The notes under the pieces were generated by a model. It did no database searches. It saw nothing but the letters and a program-made list of their open reading frames with translations, and was not told the DNA's origin. From positions 25,485,261 to 25,549,260 of the forward strand of contig JAFMSR010000007.1 in the NCBI GenBank assembly GCA_022818135.1: 64,000 nucleotides of DNA, read 5' to 3'. Shown piece by piece: positions 35,061 to 49,700 of the stretch; within the stretch, counting starts at the first letter, position 1; every line of letters starts with the position of its first letter. The position numbers were made by a program, and so were the translations under genes. The stretch comes from Saxidomus purpurata. Lineage: Eukaryota; Mollusca; Bivalvia; Venerida; Veneridae.

Positions 35061-38000
35061 TTTTTAAATCACTAGGTGAAACAGGACACAAACGAATAGA
35101 GGACATGGCATTAAATCTAAATTAAACGATGTTAAGATGAACATTGATGACAGAATAAGATTTGAAATGCATGAAATAGCTCGGAACGTCGTAACAATGT
35201 CATTTTATATGCTTGTAGGTAGACTGGTGCAATTGTATTTCCAATGTAATCTTCATTTTACTGGTGGCCATAAACATCAAGCTTGCTTGTGTTTCAGTGT
35301 TTGCTTATCCATCCTTGGTATTCGGCTACCAACACGAACGTTACCTAAAACGTATGGTGTATAAAAATGATAAATGTTTATAATACGTTCTAACAAAACC
35401 AAAATACTCAAACATTTTTGCATTTTTCAGTGAGTTTAAGACAGCTACGTTTGTATGTATCTTCTTGATAATAATTTTGATAGTAATGTTGAAAAGATCA
35501 GTCATTAAAATTTAAGGTTAATATGAACAAAATACGATTACATGTGCGGATGATGACACATTTAGACACTTGGTGGTCCTATAGGAATTATTTGTATAAT
35601 TGTGATGGGGACATTATTTCTCACTAATATTAGGCTTTGCCCCACAAATATTAAGCTGATGTGTTGTGACAAAGGGGTCATCCCCAGCATAGCATATTTA
35701 AGAGTATAGAATACCTCAAGACAAATATTGAATATATGCAACACTGTTTTCTTATGCAGACGATATTGCATGAACAGGATAGCTTTTCACTACAGAAGAC
35801 ACCTAATTTGTAAGGAGTGTTAAAACTGCTGTTGGGCAGTTTAGGTTTTACATTGTGTGACATTTTTCATTCTGAAACCAAAGGCATAACCAGTTTTTTA
35901 TTAGTATTAAGATATGGAAAACTTTCCGAAAATGTATTCAATTCATACTGAATTAAATTTATTTATTCTCGATTGCGAAACAAGTTCTTACAACTTAGAT
36001 TAAACGCATGTATAAGATTACATACTTTCTAAACATAATAAATAACATATCAAGAAGTGGTAAAATACGGTTTTCAGTCCAAGTGAAAAGTAATTTCAAA
36101 CCTCTGGTATTTAAATTCATATTCATATCTACACGCTCTCGGAAAAGCTTAGCGTAACCGGTTGGTTCATTACACATCTCTCAATTCTTAAACAATCCAT
36201 TTCAATGTTTAACATACATACCTTTTATTGTAAAACGACACAACCAACGAAAATGGTATCTAGGCAAATCGCCAATGGTATCATCCACACACATGACTCT
36301 GAAAAATGTATCTACTTTTATTATTCTTCATTTTGGATGAAATGAGAGCAATGGCGTACTTACTGGTGCTGTGGGGCTCGTTTTCGAGATGCTGCGTTTT
36401 TGGTACGTGGCATTCCCTGTTTGATATTATTTTTGTTTTTTGACTGATTGTTTGCATTGCACCTGATCTTTATCTATTACCAAACTGGCTTGAATTATAA
36501 AGATAAATGTTCTAATTAACAAAATTCTACGTAAACGTGATAATAGACAGCCTTTTTTCAAACTGTTTCGTAAAGCAGTAGACTGACATTTTACAGATGT
36601 AGATGTATAGAAAAAATGTGTAACGTTTTTCAGTCCAAAATAATGTCTAATCTTTAATAACATTTTAATCAATACCTTTAAATGGCATGCCCACAAACAT
36701 TCGTCATGTCTTTACATCACACATCGCTCAGTGAATAGCTGGGATATTATGTGTCGTCGAATTTATTCATTGCAATTGTAAAAATAATTCGCGCCGGAAT
36801 TACGTTTTCCTTAAAACGAAATCTTGCAGAATAAAATACAACAATTTAAAGGCGGAAATCTCAGTCTGCATGCAAAAAACGTCTCCATGTTTGGTCTATA
36901 GATTTTACATATGCAAATATATTTACAATGTCGGAATGAAACCAATTCATTTTAAGACGTCTGCATGATGGTTGTATTGATAGAGACCAAATCAAAATGA
37001 GAAGAGATATATCTAAAGAATAATTTGCCAAACACTCCTGAGGAATAATGAAATAATTCTCTATACTTAAATAAGCAATTTCGCATTAGTTGATTGAATA
37101 TGAGCTTTGGCACGTTCTAATTTAGCCTTTCTCCTTCAAAATGTATTTCGAATGCATTCAGTTTCTAACGATTTATAAAATGTACAAGCCACTTGCGCAG
37201 ACTTACCCTTTCTGTGAGAATTTGAAGGTTCCTCAATATTTCTAAAGTTTATACTTTGCTATAAATGCGCAAAAGCTAGTTGAATATCAACAGATGATAT
37301 ACACTCAAATGGAAGACTCAGTACCATGTGTTTATGTTTTTTTAAAAATGCCAGTGATTTGATGTGTCTTGTTTCAAAAATGTATTAGTAGTTAGGACAT
37401 AAGTTTTGCTCTGTCAACTCTTTTTAGAGACATCATATTTTGTCTTCGCTTGACTTTTTTGTTGCTTTTAGCAAAACTATTCTTTGGATGTCCATGCAAT
37501 AAGTTTGTAAAAGGCTCCAAAACTAAGTGCATTAATTTTAGTCATGAAGGCTTATTGGTCTGCATTTGATTTTTATAGCCATTCAAAAACATTTTGAATC
37601 ATTGTTTTCATCTAGTTTCCTAAATGCACTTTAGCATGATATGCTGGAATAAAAAAGAAAAAACATCCAACATGTTATATTGACGTCTTAAAGCTATACG
37701 AGGTGCTTTCTTATATACAGAAATGGCAGAGCCCCTCGCAAAGTATAACCTTTATTTTTCAATTGCTGTCTTTGAATATGTAGATGAAATGTCATTGTTT
37801 TTCCTTCACCCTGAACCAGAAAAGTAAACATACGGCCCAATGAATAATGCAACTTTTTCTGACATTAGATTTAGTTATGACCTGCACTTTGAGCTAAAGT
37901 TATTGCCGTACTGATGCTCGCTAAAAGTTTGTTTCTACGCATTTCCAAAAGGTTTTCACTGTCGTAAACGTATTTTATGACTGATGGTGACACTAAGTAG

Positions 38001-40380
38001 TATTCACTAAGCAATATGTCAATCATTATTTTGCTTTAACCGGCTTTATTATACATGTAGCAGTTTTGTATCATAAATTAAAGTCGGTAAAATATCAAGA
38101 AATGTTACTAAAATAATTAGCCGGTCCTAATTACTCTTCTGCAGCTTAATTGCCACGTTGTATGTCTGCAGTCAGACTAATGCCTTCAGCAAATTATAGC
38201 CCATCGCTTAGTTTGTTCATTTATTATTTTTTTGTCGTCTTTTACATCTATTTATTTTAGCTATGATGATAGCGTTACGAGATTTATAGTGAGAACTAAT
38301 CGTAGAGACGCTTCATGAAAATCACTGTTAAGTTGGTTAATGATTTTTGTCGCTAATCGTGCATTGGCTAAATTAAACTAACCATAAGTTGGTCGTTATT
38401 AAAAGGTAATCGTTCATTATACCATGCGCTTATAGCACATTTTTTTTGTACTTAATTTTCTGCACGAAAACAGGTTCTTTCCTGGATATTCAAACTTATC
38501 AATATTTATTGCAAACTTTGCTCTTACATATTATTAAATTCAAACCATCGCGTGACAGGAATTTTACTAGGTAGTTGAAAATAAACCAGTGCGCAATGTA
38601 GTCTTAAGTGAATAATCCCTCGTGTGCCATATTTATCTGCATCTTGAAGTCTGAATGTGTACTATCTGTAACAATCTTATAGACAATCCCTTAATGTTTA
38701 TATATATGTCAGCTTATATGATTATCACCGATATTTGTAGTTCATGTGGTCCTAACGTTTGCAGAACATACCTAACCTAACTGTTTGACAGCTAAATGAA
38801 AAGCTGATTACTAATTCAGCGTCGCGACCACGTTCTCCATTTCGATTTTAATTTTGATTCCTTTGATAACTGTTTCACACTTACGTTCGTTGTAACAAAA
38901 AACGGATGCTGGAGTTACATCAACATCTCAAACAAATACATAAACGATTGTTTGCTATTTTTGAGTTATTTGTAAATTATCCCCCCCCCACACCCCCGCT
39001 GGATCATAAGCCAAGTGCTTCTGTAATCATTCAATCTATTAAAATTAAGAAAAAGTATGCAGCGATATCTGCTTCCAAATTTAGTGATTTTTTTGGTCTT
39101 TAAAAATCTTGTTTCAAATATCTATTTGTAAAACTAAGACTTAACAAAGTGCTTAAGGTGAGTTATTGATGTCCGTCATCCACAGTCGTGCGTTGTGTGT
39201 CGTGCATCGTCCATAGTGCATCGTCAACAATATATTCAAACGACATCTCCTCTGTAACTTCGTAGAAATGATCCGTGGTCAGTCTGCTGTCGTAATTGCT
39301 CAAAGCGTTCCGTTCCACTGCATTAAATGGCCTCCAGAGCAAGCAACGACATCTTTTCCTTTACCACTGCGACAATTTAGCCTAAACTTCACAAAATTGT
39401 TCCTTGAATGGTTCTCTATCAGTAGTGCTCAAATGGTTCCGTTCCAGTATGGCCGATTGAGCTGAAAATAGACAAGAAAGTAAACCATATATCTTCGTTG
39501 AAAACTGGCCGATTTCATCCAAATTTCGCGGGATTCTTCCTTGTTCAAAAGGTTCCGCTCCTCTACACAAAATGACCACAGGAGCTAAAAATAGTAAAGG
39601 TTTAAAAGGCATCTTTCTAAATTACTACTGAGAAAATTTATCCAAACTTCACAGAATTGGATAGATCTATTCCTCTACCAAACTGTTTAAACGTATACAT
39701 TCCACTGCAAAAAATGCCCACCAGAGCTAAATCATATAATCATCATCGCCAAGGATAACATAATAAGGAGGCACTAAAACCCACTTATTTCAATTGTAGT
39801 CCTTAGAATCGATCAAAAACACAAGAAAGGCAAGCTAAATACATAAAACACAATAACATGCCAAAATAACTACATTAAGCACATGTATTTAGCACTGATT
39901 TAAATATCCAGAGCTTCCTGACACTAACTGAACATGAAACTTGATTACAAGAAGACATGATACAAATATCACGGAAATGCAGAAGAACTTGAAATGGCTT
40001 GAGATATACACGGAATATATGAAGAACAATTAAGTTAATGTCTTGTCAATGGATTTCTTTGAACAAAAAAGCAGACCATTTAAGTCGTTGTTTTGATTAT
40101 GATGATTGGTTCATTAACCCATTTTTCCGTTTGAGACAAACGGTGGCGTCCGCAAAATTCCAGATGTAAGCGTTTCAATGCACGCTAGCGGGTACCAGGT
40201 GTTTAAGCAACAGACTGCTATTCTCAGATTTGGCATTAAATTACCAATTTGTTAGTTCCGGTAGAACTGTGGAATCAAAGCCTACCCGATAAATTTGATT
40301 TGCTTGCACTGGCGTTTTCTAGTTACAATAATCATTTAGCGTGATTTTTTTCAATTTTTGAGTGTTTCAAGTCAATTTTA
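35061..40380 (+). repeat. Tandem duplication family T, copy 2
   Basis: The opening block 35100-35300 (AAATCTAAATTAAAC, GCTCGGAACGTCGTAA, TAGACTGGTGCAA) matches copy 1 at 29310-29440 and copy 3 near 40690-40740. 36870-37030 (ATATTTACAATGTCGGAATG, AAACACTCCTGAGGAATAAT) matches copy 1 at 29700-29840. 37720-38520 matches 31970-33760 of copy 1. The sequence near 35960 (TTATTTATTCTCGATTGCGA) also matches the D-family block at 14535 and 26790, the one clear link between the two arrays. A tandem-monomer element occupies 39144-39730. No coding gene. Confidence 0.65.
39144..39730 (+). mobile_element. Bivalve-type tandem-monomer element, plus orientation, truncated head
   Basis: The head AAAGTGCTTAAGGTGAGTTA followed by TTGATGTCCGTCATCC corresponds to the second half of the terminal hairpin and flank at 52401-52445. 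It is followed by about four diverged monomers of roughly 115-130 bases, each with a CAAACTTCACAAAATTGTTCC-type segment (broken here at 39386-39405), a GGTTCCGTTCC or GTTCCGCTCC word (39435, 39550) and GAGCTAAAAATA (39592 and elsewhere). The monomers are unlike those in the other copies although the terminus is shared. A fragment of the same monomer lies at 54895. Confidence 0.7.
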
Positions 40381-43300
40381 TCTCAAAACATGACGTAGCC
40401 CTTATATTGAATTAAAATGATACATTATGAAACAAGTTACACGCTGAAATAAAAACACGCTGAAATGAAAAAAAAATGAAATCAGTGTTAGATTAAAGCA
40501 ATGCTGTCACATAAATGACGAATACCAGATTAATATCAGATTGACGCTGATACCTGTCTTACCTTCACAAACATTTAGTACATGTAACAGTAAACAAAGG
40601 AACAGCCATCATGACAAGTAAGATCTTAATGTAAAGATGGTAAAACAGCACAGCGTAATAATTTGGAGACCACATGCGCATCAAGTGAACATCAAGTCGT
40701 TGTAAAACCATTTTATGTGCCTCTGGACAGACTGATGCAAATTATCGTAAATCTTATTTCATTTTACCAGTAGCCATAATTTGATCTGCATATGTTTCAA
40801 TTTTTTCTTATCTGTTGTCTTATATATTCATTACAATTGCTTCTTTTTCATGCCGGAATTTCATAATTCAGAACAGAATCTTACAGATGACTTAAAAACA
40901 GTACAATTTAGATGCGGAAATCACTGTCTGCATGCACAAACATTACGTTACGCTATCACTGTTATGTCTGAGAATATATTTACCAATATCTGAATGGGGA
41001 TAATGTCTTTATAGAAGGCTGCACAGTTTGGGAGCACTACATCAAAATCAAAACAGATACATATTTACCAAAAGAATTAATGGCTAAACTTTATAGGAAT
41101 AATCAAGTATTTTTCTCTACAAAAATATTTTAATTTGCATTCAATGCTCTGGAGAACGGACTCTTGCAAGCTATAAATTTGACCTTGCCGATCAACATTT
41201 ACATCAAATGAAAACAATAAGTTGAAAACGATATAGAAATCATGCAAATTTAATACTGGCGTAGACCAATGTTTTCTGTAACAATTTAAAGGATGTTTGC
41301 ATTCCAACAAAAAATGTTATGCTTTCGATAAAAAATAAAAGAAGAATGCAGACAAATCTGTATTGTAGCTTCCAACTTTTGACAGCAAACGGATAATTAT
41401 GTCCGGAGCTACGGTAAAGATTCGGACATAATTTAGATCGACAAAGAACATAATGCCGATACATCTTTGAACATATTAATGATATTCAATGACCTTTCCT
41501 TTTTCAAATTTTTGCCTCGAGAATATAGATGGACAGAATCAAGAAGGAACATTAGCAAAAGCTGACAGTGGTTGCTATTGTCTTCTTCGTAGCGTAACAG
41601 GAACCAACTCCTACCCTTAATCTTTGGCTTATTCCTCATGTACCTCATCAGTGGTCCGAAATAATAAATACTTTTTAGCGCACATATTGACGGAAGGACC
41701 GACCATTTCTCTTTTTTGCACATTATTCTACATCTTATTAAAAGTGATGAACTTAATTTTTACAAAAATGTGTTATACATTTTGTTGTATATTTTGTGAG
41801 TTTCCAGTGTCATTTTATTCTGCTAAACCTGTTAAGACTTTTCACAGGCTTGCGATTTCACGAATATTCACGAATTCTTACAACAGGTTCATATTCTTAA
41901 TATTTTGTAAAAACGCAACCAGGGATTTGACGGTACTTTGTTGTAATTGCAATTGTCTTTTCGAAATTCGGGAACACCATGCGTTTTGCCATTCCCTTGG
42001 TTTTAAAAAATTAAAGCATAATTTTATTAGTAAACGTCAACACTTTTGTATACATTGTATGATGAGATATATTCTCAGCTCAAAATCTATGTCGTATTTA
42101 AAATGTTGCGATTTTAAAGTAATGAAGTACATATTGTAGATGGCAGTTAAACATTAAAAATAAAACCTCACACAATTTTATAATTTTGTTAACTATTAAA
42201 TAAAATACTTTGATATTTGACTTACCTGCTCAAAATGCATATACTACATTGTACCTCTATATCAAATTAATAGTTTTCATAGAAAAATAATTTGAAGATT
42301 TAGTAATAGTTTCTACGTTAAATTTTGACAATCTATCACAAGTATTACTTACGTTTTCTTCAGTAAATAAAACAAGCAGTTTTTAAGCACGTGGCAATTT
42401 TTACTGTAAATTATGTTTGTCCTTCAATTTATAATGCTTTACAATTTGAGGCATGAGAGAGTCATAATGTACGCCTTTTTTCATTTTGAATTAACACCAT
42501 TAATTATTTTATCCTCAATTATGTAGTAAGGTGAACGGGGATGAGGTGGTCATACAAATATAACAAAGAATGTTCGTCAAAGTCAGTAATATAAGTAGTA
42601 AATGTTTTTTTACTGGCAATTCTCATTATTGATAGGCACGTATTGTCTACATAACAGTAAATGATAAATAGAATTCTTGATTTTCCACCACCAACGTTTG
42701 TTCAAATCTGTATTGAACAAAGAAGGAATCTTTCTATCTAGTTAAAGAAAACAATTGATTTTAAATAACAAAGTCGGTATGACTATGACCCTGTGTGATA
42801 TTTCAGACGTAGATAATCTTGTAGATTTTGTTGAGATATTTTAGATTCATTCTTTTTTTACTGGCCTTATTCAAAAAGGTAAAAGGTATTATAACAAAGA
42901 CGTATACTTTAATTTTACATTCTATAATTGCAAATATTCTGAAGCTACTTGGAATTTCCTGTACTTATGTTCCTGATACAAGCCTTTAGATAATTTAGGT
43001 TGAATCTGTTACCTAGAAAACAACACTCGAACAAGAAAGGAGACACTGACAGATGTGTAACTATAATTATGTTGTTCAATGTGCAATAACATTGCGATGG
43101 TTTCAGTTAACAACTTCCGTGTTCTACTTCCAGTGTTTTTAATGAACTAATTCATGTACAATTGAATTAGTAATTAAGTTTGGGATAAATTTCCCTTTTG
43201 TAGTTTCAGAGCATGATTAAGTCAAACAAACAGGCGTTTCAATAGCTCCATAATGATATTACATACGCCAGACCTACCAAAGACACACAAATGTAATTTT

Positions 43301-46240
43301 GAGTATGATAATTAATGACACATAGTTAACTGTTTAAAGCTCATATTTAATTTGATCAAGCTACATTATGTTATTCAGATTGTCGTACAAAGAATTCTAC
43401 GACTGAGCAATACACCCCGGCTAATTTGACAAAATTAGCAGCCCATGATTATGTTCAGTGGACGTAAACTTATTTGTACTTGAAGAGTTTGGAAACCTTC
43501 ATAAATAGTAAGAACTTTTCACAGTTATAACAATTGAACCCAATTTGTACAAAACTCTGTTTTCTTGATATTTTTTACATAAATTACTAAGTACATTACC
43601 ACGACACTGGATTTAAGGGTATAAAACGCTATAGCTCTTATCCGATGTTTTGAAACAGACTAAAGAAAGCATTAGTTAGTTGTACTATTTCATTATGAGG
43701 GTCCTGCAAAAAGTTCAAAAATCACTAATGGGATTTCCTAATATTCTCTGTTTTCAATTGCTACCGTTACCCGTTTATTTTGTGCGAATTGCTTGAAATA
43801 TAGCCTGTCGTACTTGCAGAAGACAGCTTGAAAACTATTTTGAATAAGCATTTGCACATAAGAGTTGTTCTTGGTGCGTTCCTCACCTGCTTACTGGGGA
43901 GCGAAAGAAACAAAGTCTTAATTGCTAACAGATGGCGAAAGATTGGTTCATAGTTTAAGCCACATAGTTTTACTAGTTGCGTAACCAAACTATTACATTT
44001 GACTGATAATACAATGACCCGGTATTTGTTGAACTTTCCTACGTACGAGTTTCACTTTAAAAGCGAAATTCTGCAAAGAAGTGTGAGGTTTTCTTCAACA
44101 GCAAAAGGTTGCTTACGTCAGACAAACATGAATACAAGCAATTCAAATTAATGTATCTATGTTTATTTACAGAAGAAGTATTTAAATGTTGACGTTTTAG
44201 TTTGTCAACTGTTTTATATGAGATAGATTTACTTTACCTTAGACTGGACACGCTGATTCTTTTTTAAAGCAAAATCTTAAAATCTTTTCGTTTATATGTA
44301 ATTTATAAAGTAATCTAGAAGGTTGAGCGTCTCGGCAAATAACGATGTCGTGCACAAATGTGTACTTTATAATATAAGCGGATAACAAATAAAATTGGCA
44401 AAAAAGGCTTGGAGTTTATTATGCTGAGTCTAAGGATCTGATTAAAACAATAATATTATATATAAGTTATTATATATAAGTTGTATGGACGCAAAAGGGA
44501 AGTGTTGGGTTACTGGTTATCCTAGTACTAAATGTGACATAGTTTCTTATACATTTAAGATGTGCTCTCAAAACGCATGTTTTAATAAATGGTTTGAAAT
44601 AACGACTTTTTCCAGGTATATCTCTCCTGCCGGAAACATACAACACCAAATGGAAGAATGCTGATACAATTTTTCTCCAAACTTATATCATAGTAACTAT
44701 TCGAATATCTGTATTATTGGTTTGTTACTGGTTATGAAATGATCTAAAAGAAGTTATCCTGAAATATGTAAGCTATGTGTATTTTAAAGTCTAATGCGAC
44801 TTTGATTAAATAATTTGTTTTAAAACACTTAAAACGAAATATTTCAACATTATTATACTGCAATACAGGCAGACTGGACAACGTATCTTAAAACACATTA
44901 GATAGTTTGAAACGCTTTTTAGAAATAAGTGTTATTGTCTTGTTTCTCTTATCACCACGTCGAAAATCATTATCTTGAAAAAGATGTACATGTAGATTTT
45001 AAAGGTTTGACAATGGTAAACTTTGAAACATAAAAATAAAATATTCATTGGAAAGATTTATTACGCGAGCAAGAGAGCTTATATATCTTTTGAAATAAAT
45101 CATGTAACGTCTTTATCCAAAGGAAAATATTTAATAATTGTTAAATGTTTTCAGGTATATATTTTGTGATTTCGATTTAGTTCAATTACTTGTAGCGAAC
45201 CTTATTTATATCTGCTTTTATATCACAATTATTCCTAATGATCTAATGTCAAACCTTAGCCAATTGCCCTTAGACCACACTTTTAGCAATTTTATGTTGA
45301 CAAAGACTTCAAAATAAAAACGTTTGTGATGTGTCATTTTAAATTCCAATCAAGCATTCTCAAATGCAAATGTATGGAGATCATTACAAGTGTGTTACAA
45401 CATTTGCAGGTTCACGATTCTTCTATGAACAGTTAATGTGCATGTACAGTATCACAACTTTATTATACAGTCTTGAAGACCAAATAAGCCAATCTTCATG
45501 TTGCAATTGCCATTCAAATTTTGTCCTGAAAATGAAAAAGTCAAATTAACATTGGAATAAGAGAGAAGAAAATTTTAATTAGGTCGCGTTATAATCATAA
45601 ATATATTTCCACCACAGAAAATGTCACACGTGTAACTTACCTGCATGTTGTTCTGTTTTAGGACACATAAATGCATAATCATTTTATTTCATAATCATTT
45701 TATTTCTATTTAATTTGGACATGAATCCTTCGTTTTCCTAAACTGTGTGCTTTGCGGCAAGGAATTACTGCTGTTTGATTATGATATATTCAGTTTAATT
45801 TAGACATATTACAAAATTGAGCCAAATATATTTCAAAGTTATATAATCTATATAGAGTCTCATACAAACACAGAACTTGGGCTATTAGCACAGTTATATG
45901 TAAGCGAATTTCCATTTCTTTTCTAACAAATTTAATTGCAGTGAATTAAGCAAATTTATAATGTCATCCATTTAAGTTTTTTCTGTACCGATTATAGTAT
46001 TTTAAAATTTCGAGAGTTAATTGATTCGTCTCAATAATTATTAAAACAAACATTTTGATTTTGTCCTCAAAATAAGTTTAGGACCACTTAATCAAACTGC
46101 CACAATTTTAACATCCATACCTCTGTCCAAATATTTGATAAAGACATATACCCCCCTTTTAAACCATAGAAAGTCAACACCCATTTTTGGCAGAATGCAG
46201 CAAAAGTATGCTCCTGAAGAAACTACTTGGCGGGTAGGGT
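40381..46240 (+). repeat. Tandem duplication family T, copy 3
   Basis: It starts with GATACATTATGAAACAAGTTAC (40419-40440), matching 56047-56070 in copy 5, then TATCAGATTGACGCTGAT. 40690-41000 matches copies 1 and 4. 41400-41790 (GGAGCTACGG, GAAGGAACATT, CTTCTTCG, ACATTTTGTTGTA) matches 47950-48245. 43039-43056 (GGAGACACTGACAGATGT) matches 58009-58026 exactly. TATTACATTTGACTGATAAT (43991) recurs at 59339. 44787 (AAGTCTAATGCGACTTT) recurs at 53718. 45170-45410 matches 54125-54350. A 171-residue open frame (41624-42139) is not preserved: the aligned copy 4 frame is shifted and the copy 3 sequence has a stop there. Confidence 0.8.
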
Positions 46241-46780
46241 AAGAACTTTTTTTTTAAGTTTTCCCTTTATATGCCTATGCGAAATCAAGTGACCCCCACC
46301 CACCCCCCCCCACCCGCCTCGGGAAGGGTAAATTTTCAACCAGGGATCATGAATTCAACATATTAAGTAGAGGTCCACTAGGCAATGCTACATGCCAAAT
46401 ATGTAAGCTGTAGGCAGAACAAAATTAAAAGATTTTCCTGTATAGCCTATGTAAATCCAAGTGACCCCCCTGGCGGGGTCAATTCTGACCCGGAGCTCAT
46501 AATTTGAACAAATTTGGTAGAGGACAACTAGCCAATGACAAAGCCAAATATCTAAGCTCTAAGCCTTGTGATTTCAGAGAAGAAGATTTTTAAATTTTTA
46601 CCTATTTTTTGCCATAGCAACCAGTTTGCATGGAATTGAATTGAACATGGAACATCCCTGTAGAGTTTTATCAATACTTGTCTTTTTGTTTCAGAGGAGA
46701 TTTCGTTTAAATCAAAATGTTGACGGGCGACGGACAATCATCCATTTGAAAAGCTCACCCTGGCAAAGCCTGGCGTGCTA
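46241..46780 (-). mobile_element. Bivalve-type tandem-monomer element, minus orientation, copy 2
   Basis: Two to three monomers of about 155 bases with GTGACCCCC, GGGGTCAATT, ATAATTTGAACAAATTTGGT, GGTAGAGGACAACTAG, GCCAAATATCTAAGCTCT and GAAGATTTTTAAATTTTTACC. The right end is GACGGGCGACGGACAATCAT followed by AAAAGCTCACCCTGGCAAAG and GCGTGCTAATAAA. On the minus strand this matches the hairpin head at 52388. The G/C-rich part has a CCCCCACCCACCCCCCCCC run (46293-46311) that may be unstable. The element separates duplication copies T3 and T4. Confidence 0.75.
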
Positions 46781-49700
46781 ATAAAGAGATAAAGTAGACA
46801 TGTCTTTCGGAAATGTGTACGGGTACATTGAAGTAGATCCGAAAATTGCTGTTCAGAATATGTAGTGTAAACTTTAAAATTACTTAAAAGTACCGATGAA
46901 TCCGCCTTTTGCCACGGCTGTGGCTTTTTACGTCTATAAAAAGGAAATTTGTAAACAGACGATTGACAAATAAAATAAAGTTACAAGCTGAAAATACAGA
47001 TATATCAAGAAATGTGAAAGCAGAATAAGATTAAAGTATCGCAGTTACATTAATTATAAATGCCTTGCCACTATAATATTGACGCTAATACATGTCTTAC
47101 CCACACAACAAGTTGCATCAGGGAAAACAAAGAAATATCAATCATGATAAGTAAGATCGTTACGATCGTAACAATGATAAAACAGGACAGCATTATCATC
47201 TGAACAACACATGTCCATTAAATGATCAGACGGGCCAATGTGCTACAGATAGTTCTTTACGTGCCTATGGAATTTAAAGTCCAAAGAACATTTCTGAATT
47301 TACTGATTTTGTCAAATAAATAAACTGATTGGATAATGATAGGGGCATGTTCTATTCACACTAAAACAATGCTGACATATGCATTTATTTTGTATTCAAG
47401 CCGCTTTTTCACGAAAAATGTCGCCAGAAAGTGTTTTTATTTTTTGCAATATCACTTAAGATACTTCTCTATATTTCCAACATGTCCATCGATTTCAAAG
47501 GTAAAGTTACGAATGTTTTTGGTACAAATAAATGTCATATCCGCCTGTAAGACATCTTTCTTGGTAAAATAAGAGCAACTTGTCAATGCGATTCTGGGAC
47601 TTTAACGTAAATAGTATTTTAAAGAAATCTTTATTTAACTAGTAGCCATACGTCAACCATCATGTTTCAGTTTTGCTTATCTGTTGCCTGATATATTCAT
47701 TAATTCCTGACATAATCTTATAGATGTCTTTAAAACAGAACAAATACAAAATTGTGCGAGGCGGACCTACCTGTTTGCATGCACAAACATTCAGGAACGT
47801 CTCTGTCTCTCTCTATCACTGTTACCTCTTGGAATATATTTATCAACGTTGCAGTGCGAATAATTAATTTCCATTTCCAGAGTTCTGCACGATTAAAAAT
47901 CAAGTTCAACATATATTAAAAGAATAAATTTCCAATTATCAAAAATAAACATGTCCTGAGCTACGGCGCAGATTTGGCCAACTAATCTAAGAAAACAACA
48001 TTATACAAATTCATATTTAGTGATATTTCCTTTTCCGGAATTTTAGATGAACGGAATGACTGACGAAGGAACATTTAACGATTGGGTACTGCCTTCTTCG
48101 TTACGTATAAAAAAAACCTAAGCCTAATTTTTGGCTTGTTTCTTATGGCCTTGTCTGTGCGATATAATAATACTTTAGAGAAAGGAGAGATATTTTCCCA
48201 GTATATTTTTTACAAATATTTTTTAAACATTTTGTTGTACGTTTTGCAAGTTCCAGTAATCTGTGGAAAAAAATTAACATGCAAAAATGTATTGTTCATT
48301 TCTTACAACACTTTAAAACAACAGTTTAAAAGATTGTACAAAAATGATTGGTAATACACAGGGCGGGTGATCACGTGACCATTGTTTACATTTATTCAAA
48401 TGGTATTTTAGTATTTTCTACTATTTCTAACAATTGTTTGACCTACTGATCCGATCATGTGGAGCTACAACTTTAAGATTAAACCTTTTACAGTTTTATA
48501 TTATAGTCTTTTTATTAAGCCTGCAATGATTTATATTTTGCGATATTTTTGTAAACAAATGTAGGTCAAACTTTCTGCATGGTAAATGGAAAATTACACA
48601 ATACTGACAATGCAATATCATATATTGTACACATCAACACGTTGTTGACTGGAACATGATTTATATACAGTAAGAAGTAGAAGTAAAAGACCACAACACT
48701 TAAAAGTGTTAATGTGAACAAGGTCACGTTATCACCCGCTCTGAAAATAGCTAAAATTCATGTTATTCAAACATGTATCTTACAGTCTGTTTGACATCAC
48801 TAATGAACTTTTCAGTACTGATCATTTCGCATTCGAGTCATTTACTTATGTTCGTGGTATAAGTCATTAGATATTTCAATTTCAATTTGTTATCCAGTAA
48901 AATCATCCGAACGAGAGAAGAGACACTGACATATGTCTTACCATATGTTATTTAATGCCCAATAACATTGATTTAGTTGCAGCCAGCAACCTTTATTTTC
49001 TATTTTCAATTTGATGTGGCTGCTAAGGTTAATGAACCTACAATTTTACCTTACTTTGCAACCAAGTTTGATCTCTCTGTCTCTATATTTGATTCGAAGC
49101 AAGACTTAAGATAGACAAACAGGCGTTTCATTACCTCAAGAATGGTATTACATTCGTCAGACCAACAAAAGATACCGCAAATCAATGTTTTTCCGTATGA
49201 TTATTAACTGATAGGGACTCTAGATGTTTCCACCTATACTGCTTAAAATGTTATTAATTTTTTTAAAGATACATACGCGTTGTCATTAAAGCATCCGTAG
49301 ACTAAGCAATAACAAGATTAAAAGCCTATGACTATATTCAGTGGACGTCAACTTTTGTGAACTAGAAGAATTTCGAAGTTTGCATTAAAACTAAGAATAA
49401 TTTAGCTGAACAGTTACAACTATTGAACCCATTTGTACAAAACTATGTCTTCTTATTATTTGCCCGATGTTTTGATACAGACTGAAGAACGCATCAGTCA
49501 GCTTAGCTGTTCTTGTGTCTGGTAGATCTATTTTATTGCGATATTCCTACAAAATGTTAATTAGTCACTCATGAGATTCCGTAGTTTTATCACAGATATA
49601 TTTTAAAAGGCTTCACTACACCTCGTTGTACTTGTAGACAATTTGTCAATGACTTTTTTTCTACCTACTGATAAGAGTTTTTACATCCTATGCAAAAACG

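Noticed and set aside
41624..42139. 171-residue open frame as a gene (the longest in the window)
   Set aside because: It lies across a duplication block shared with 48.1-48.3 kb. The frame used there is different, and in that frame the copy 3 sequence has a stop. The translation is rich in C, F, I and K as expected from AT-rich DNA, and no domain is recognisable.
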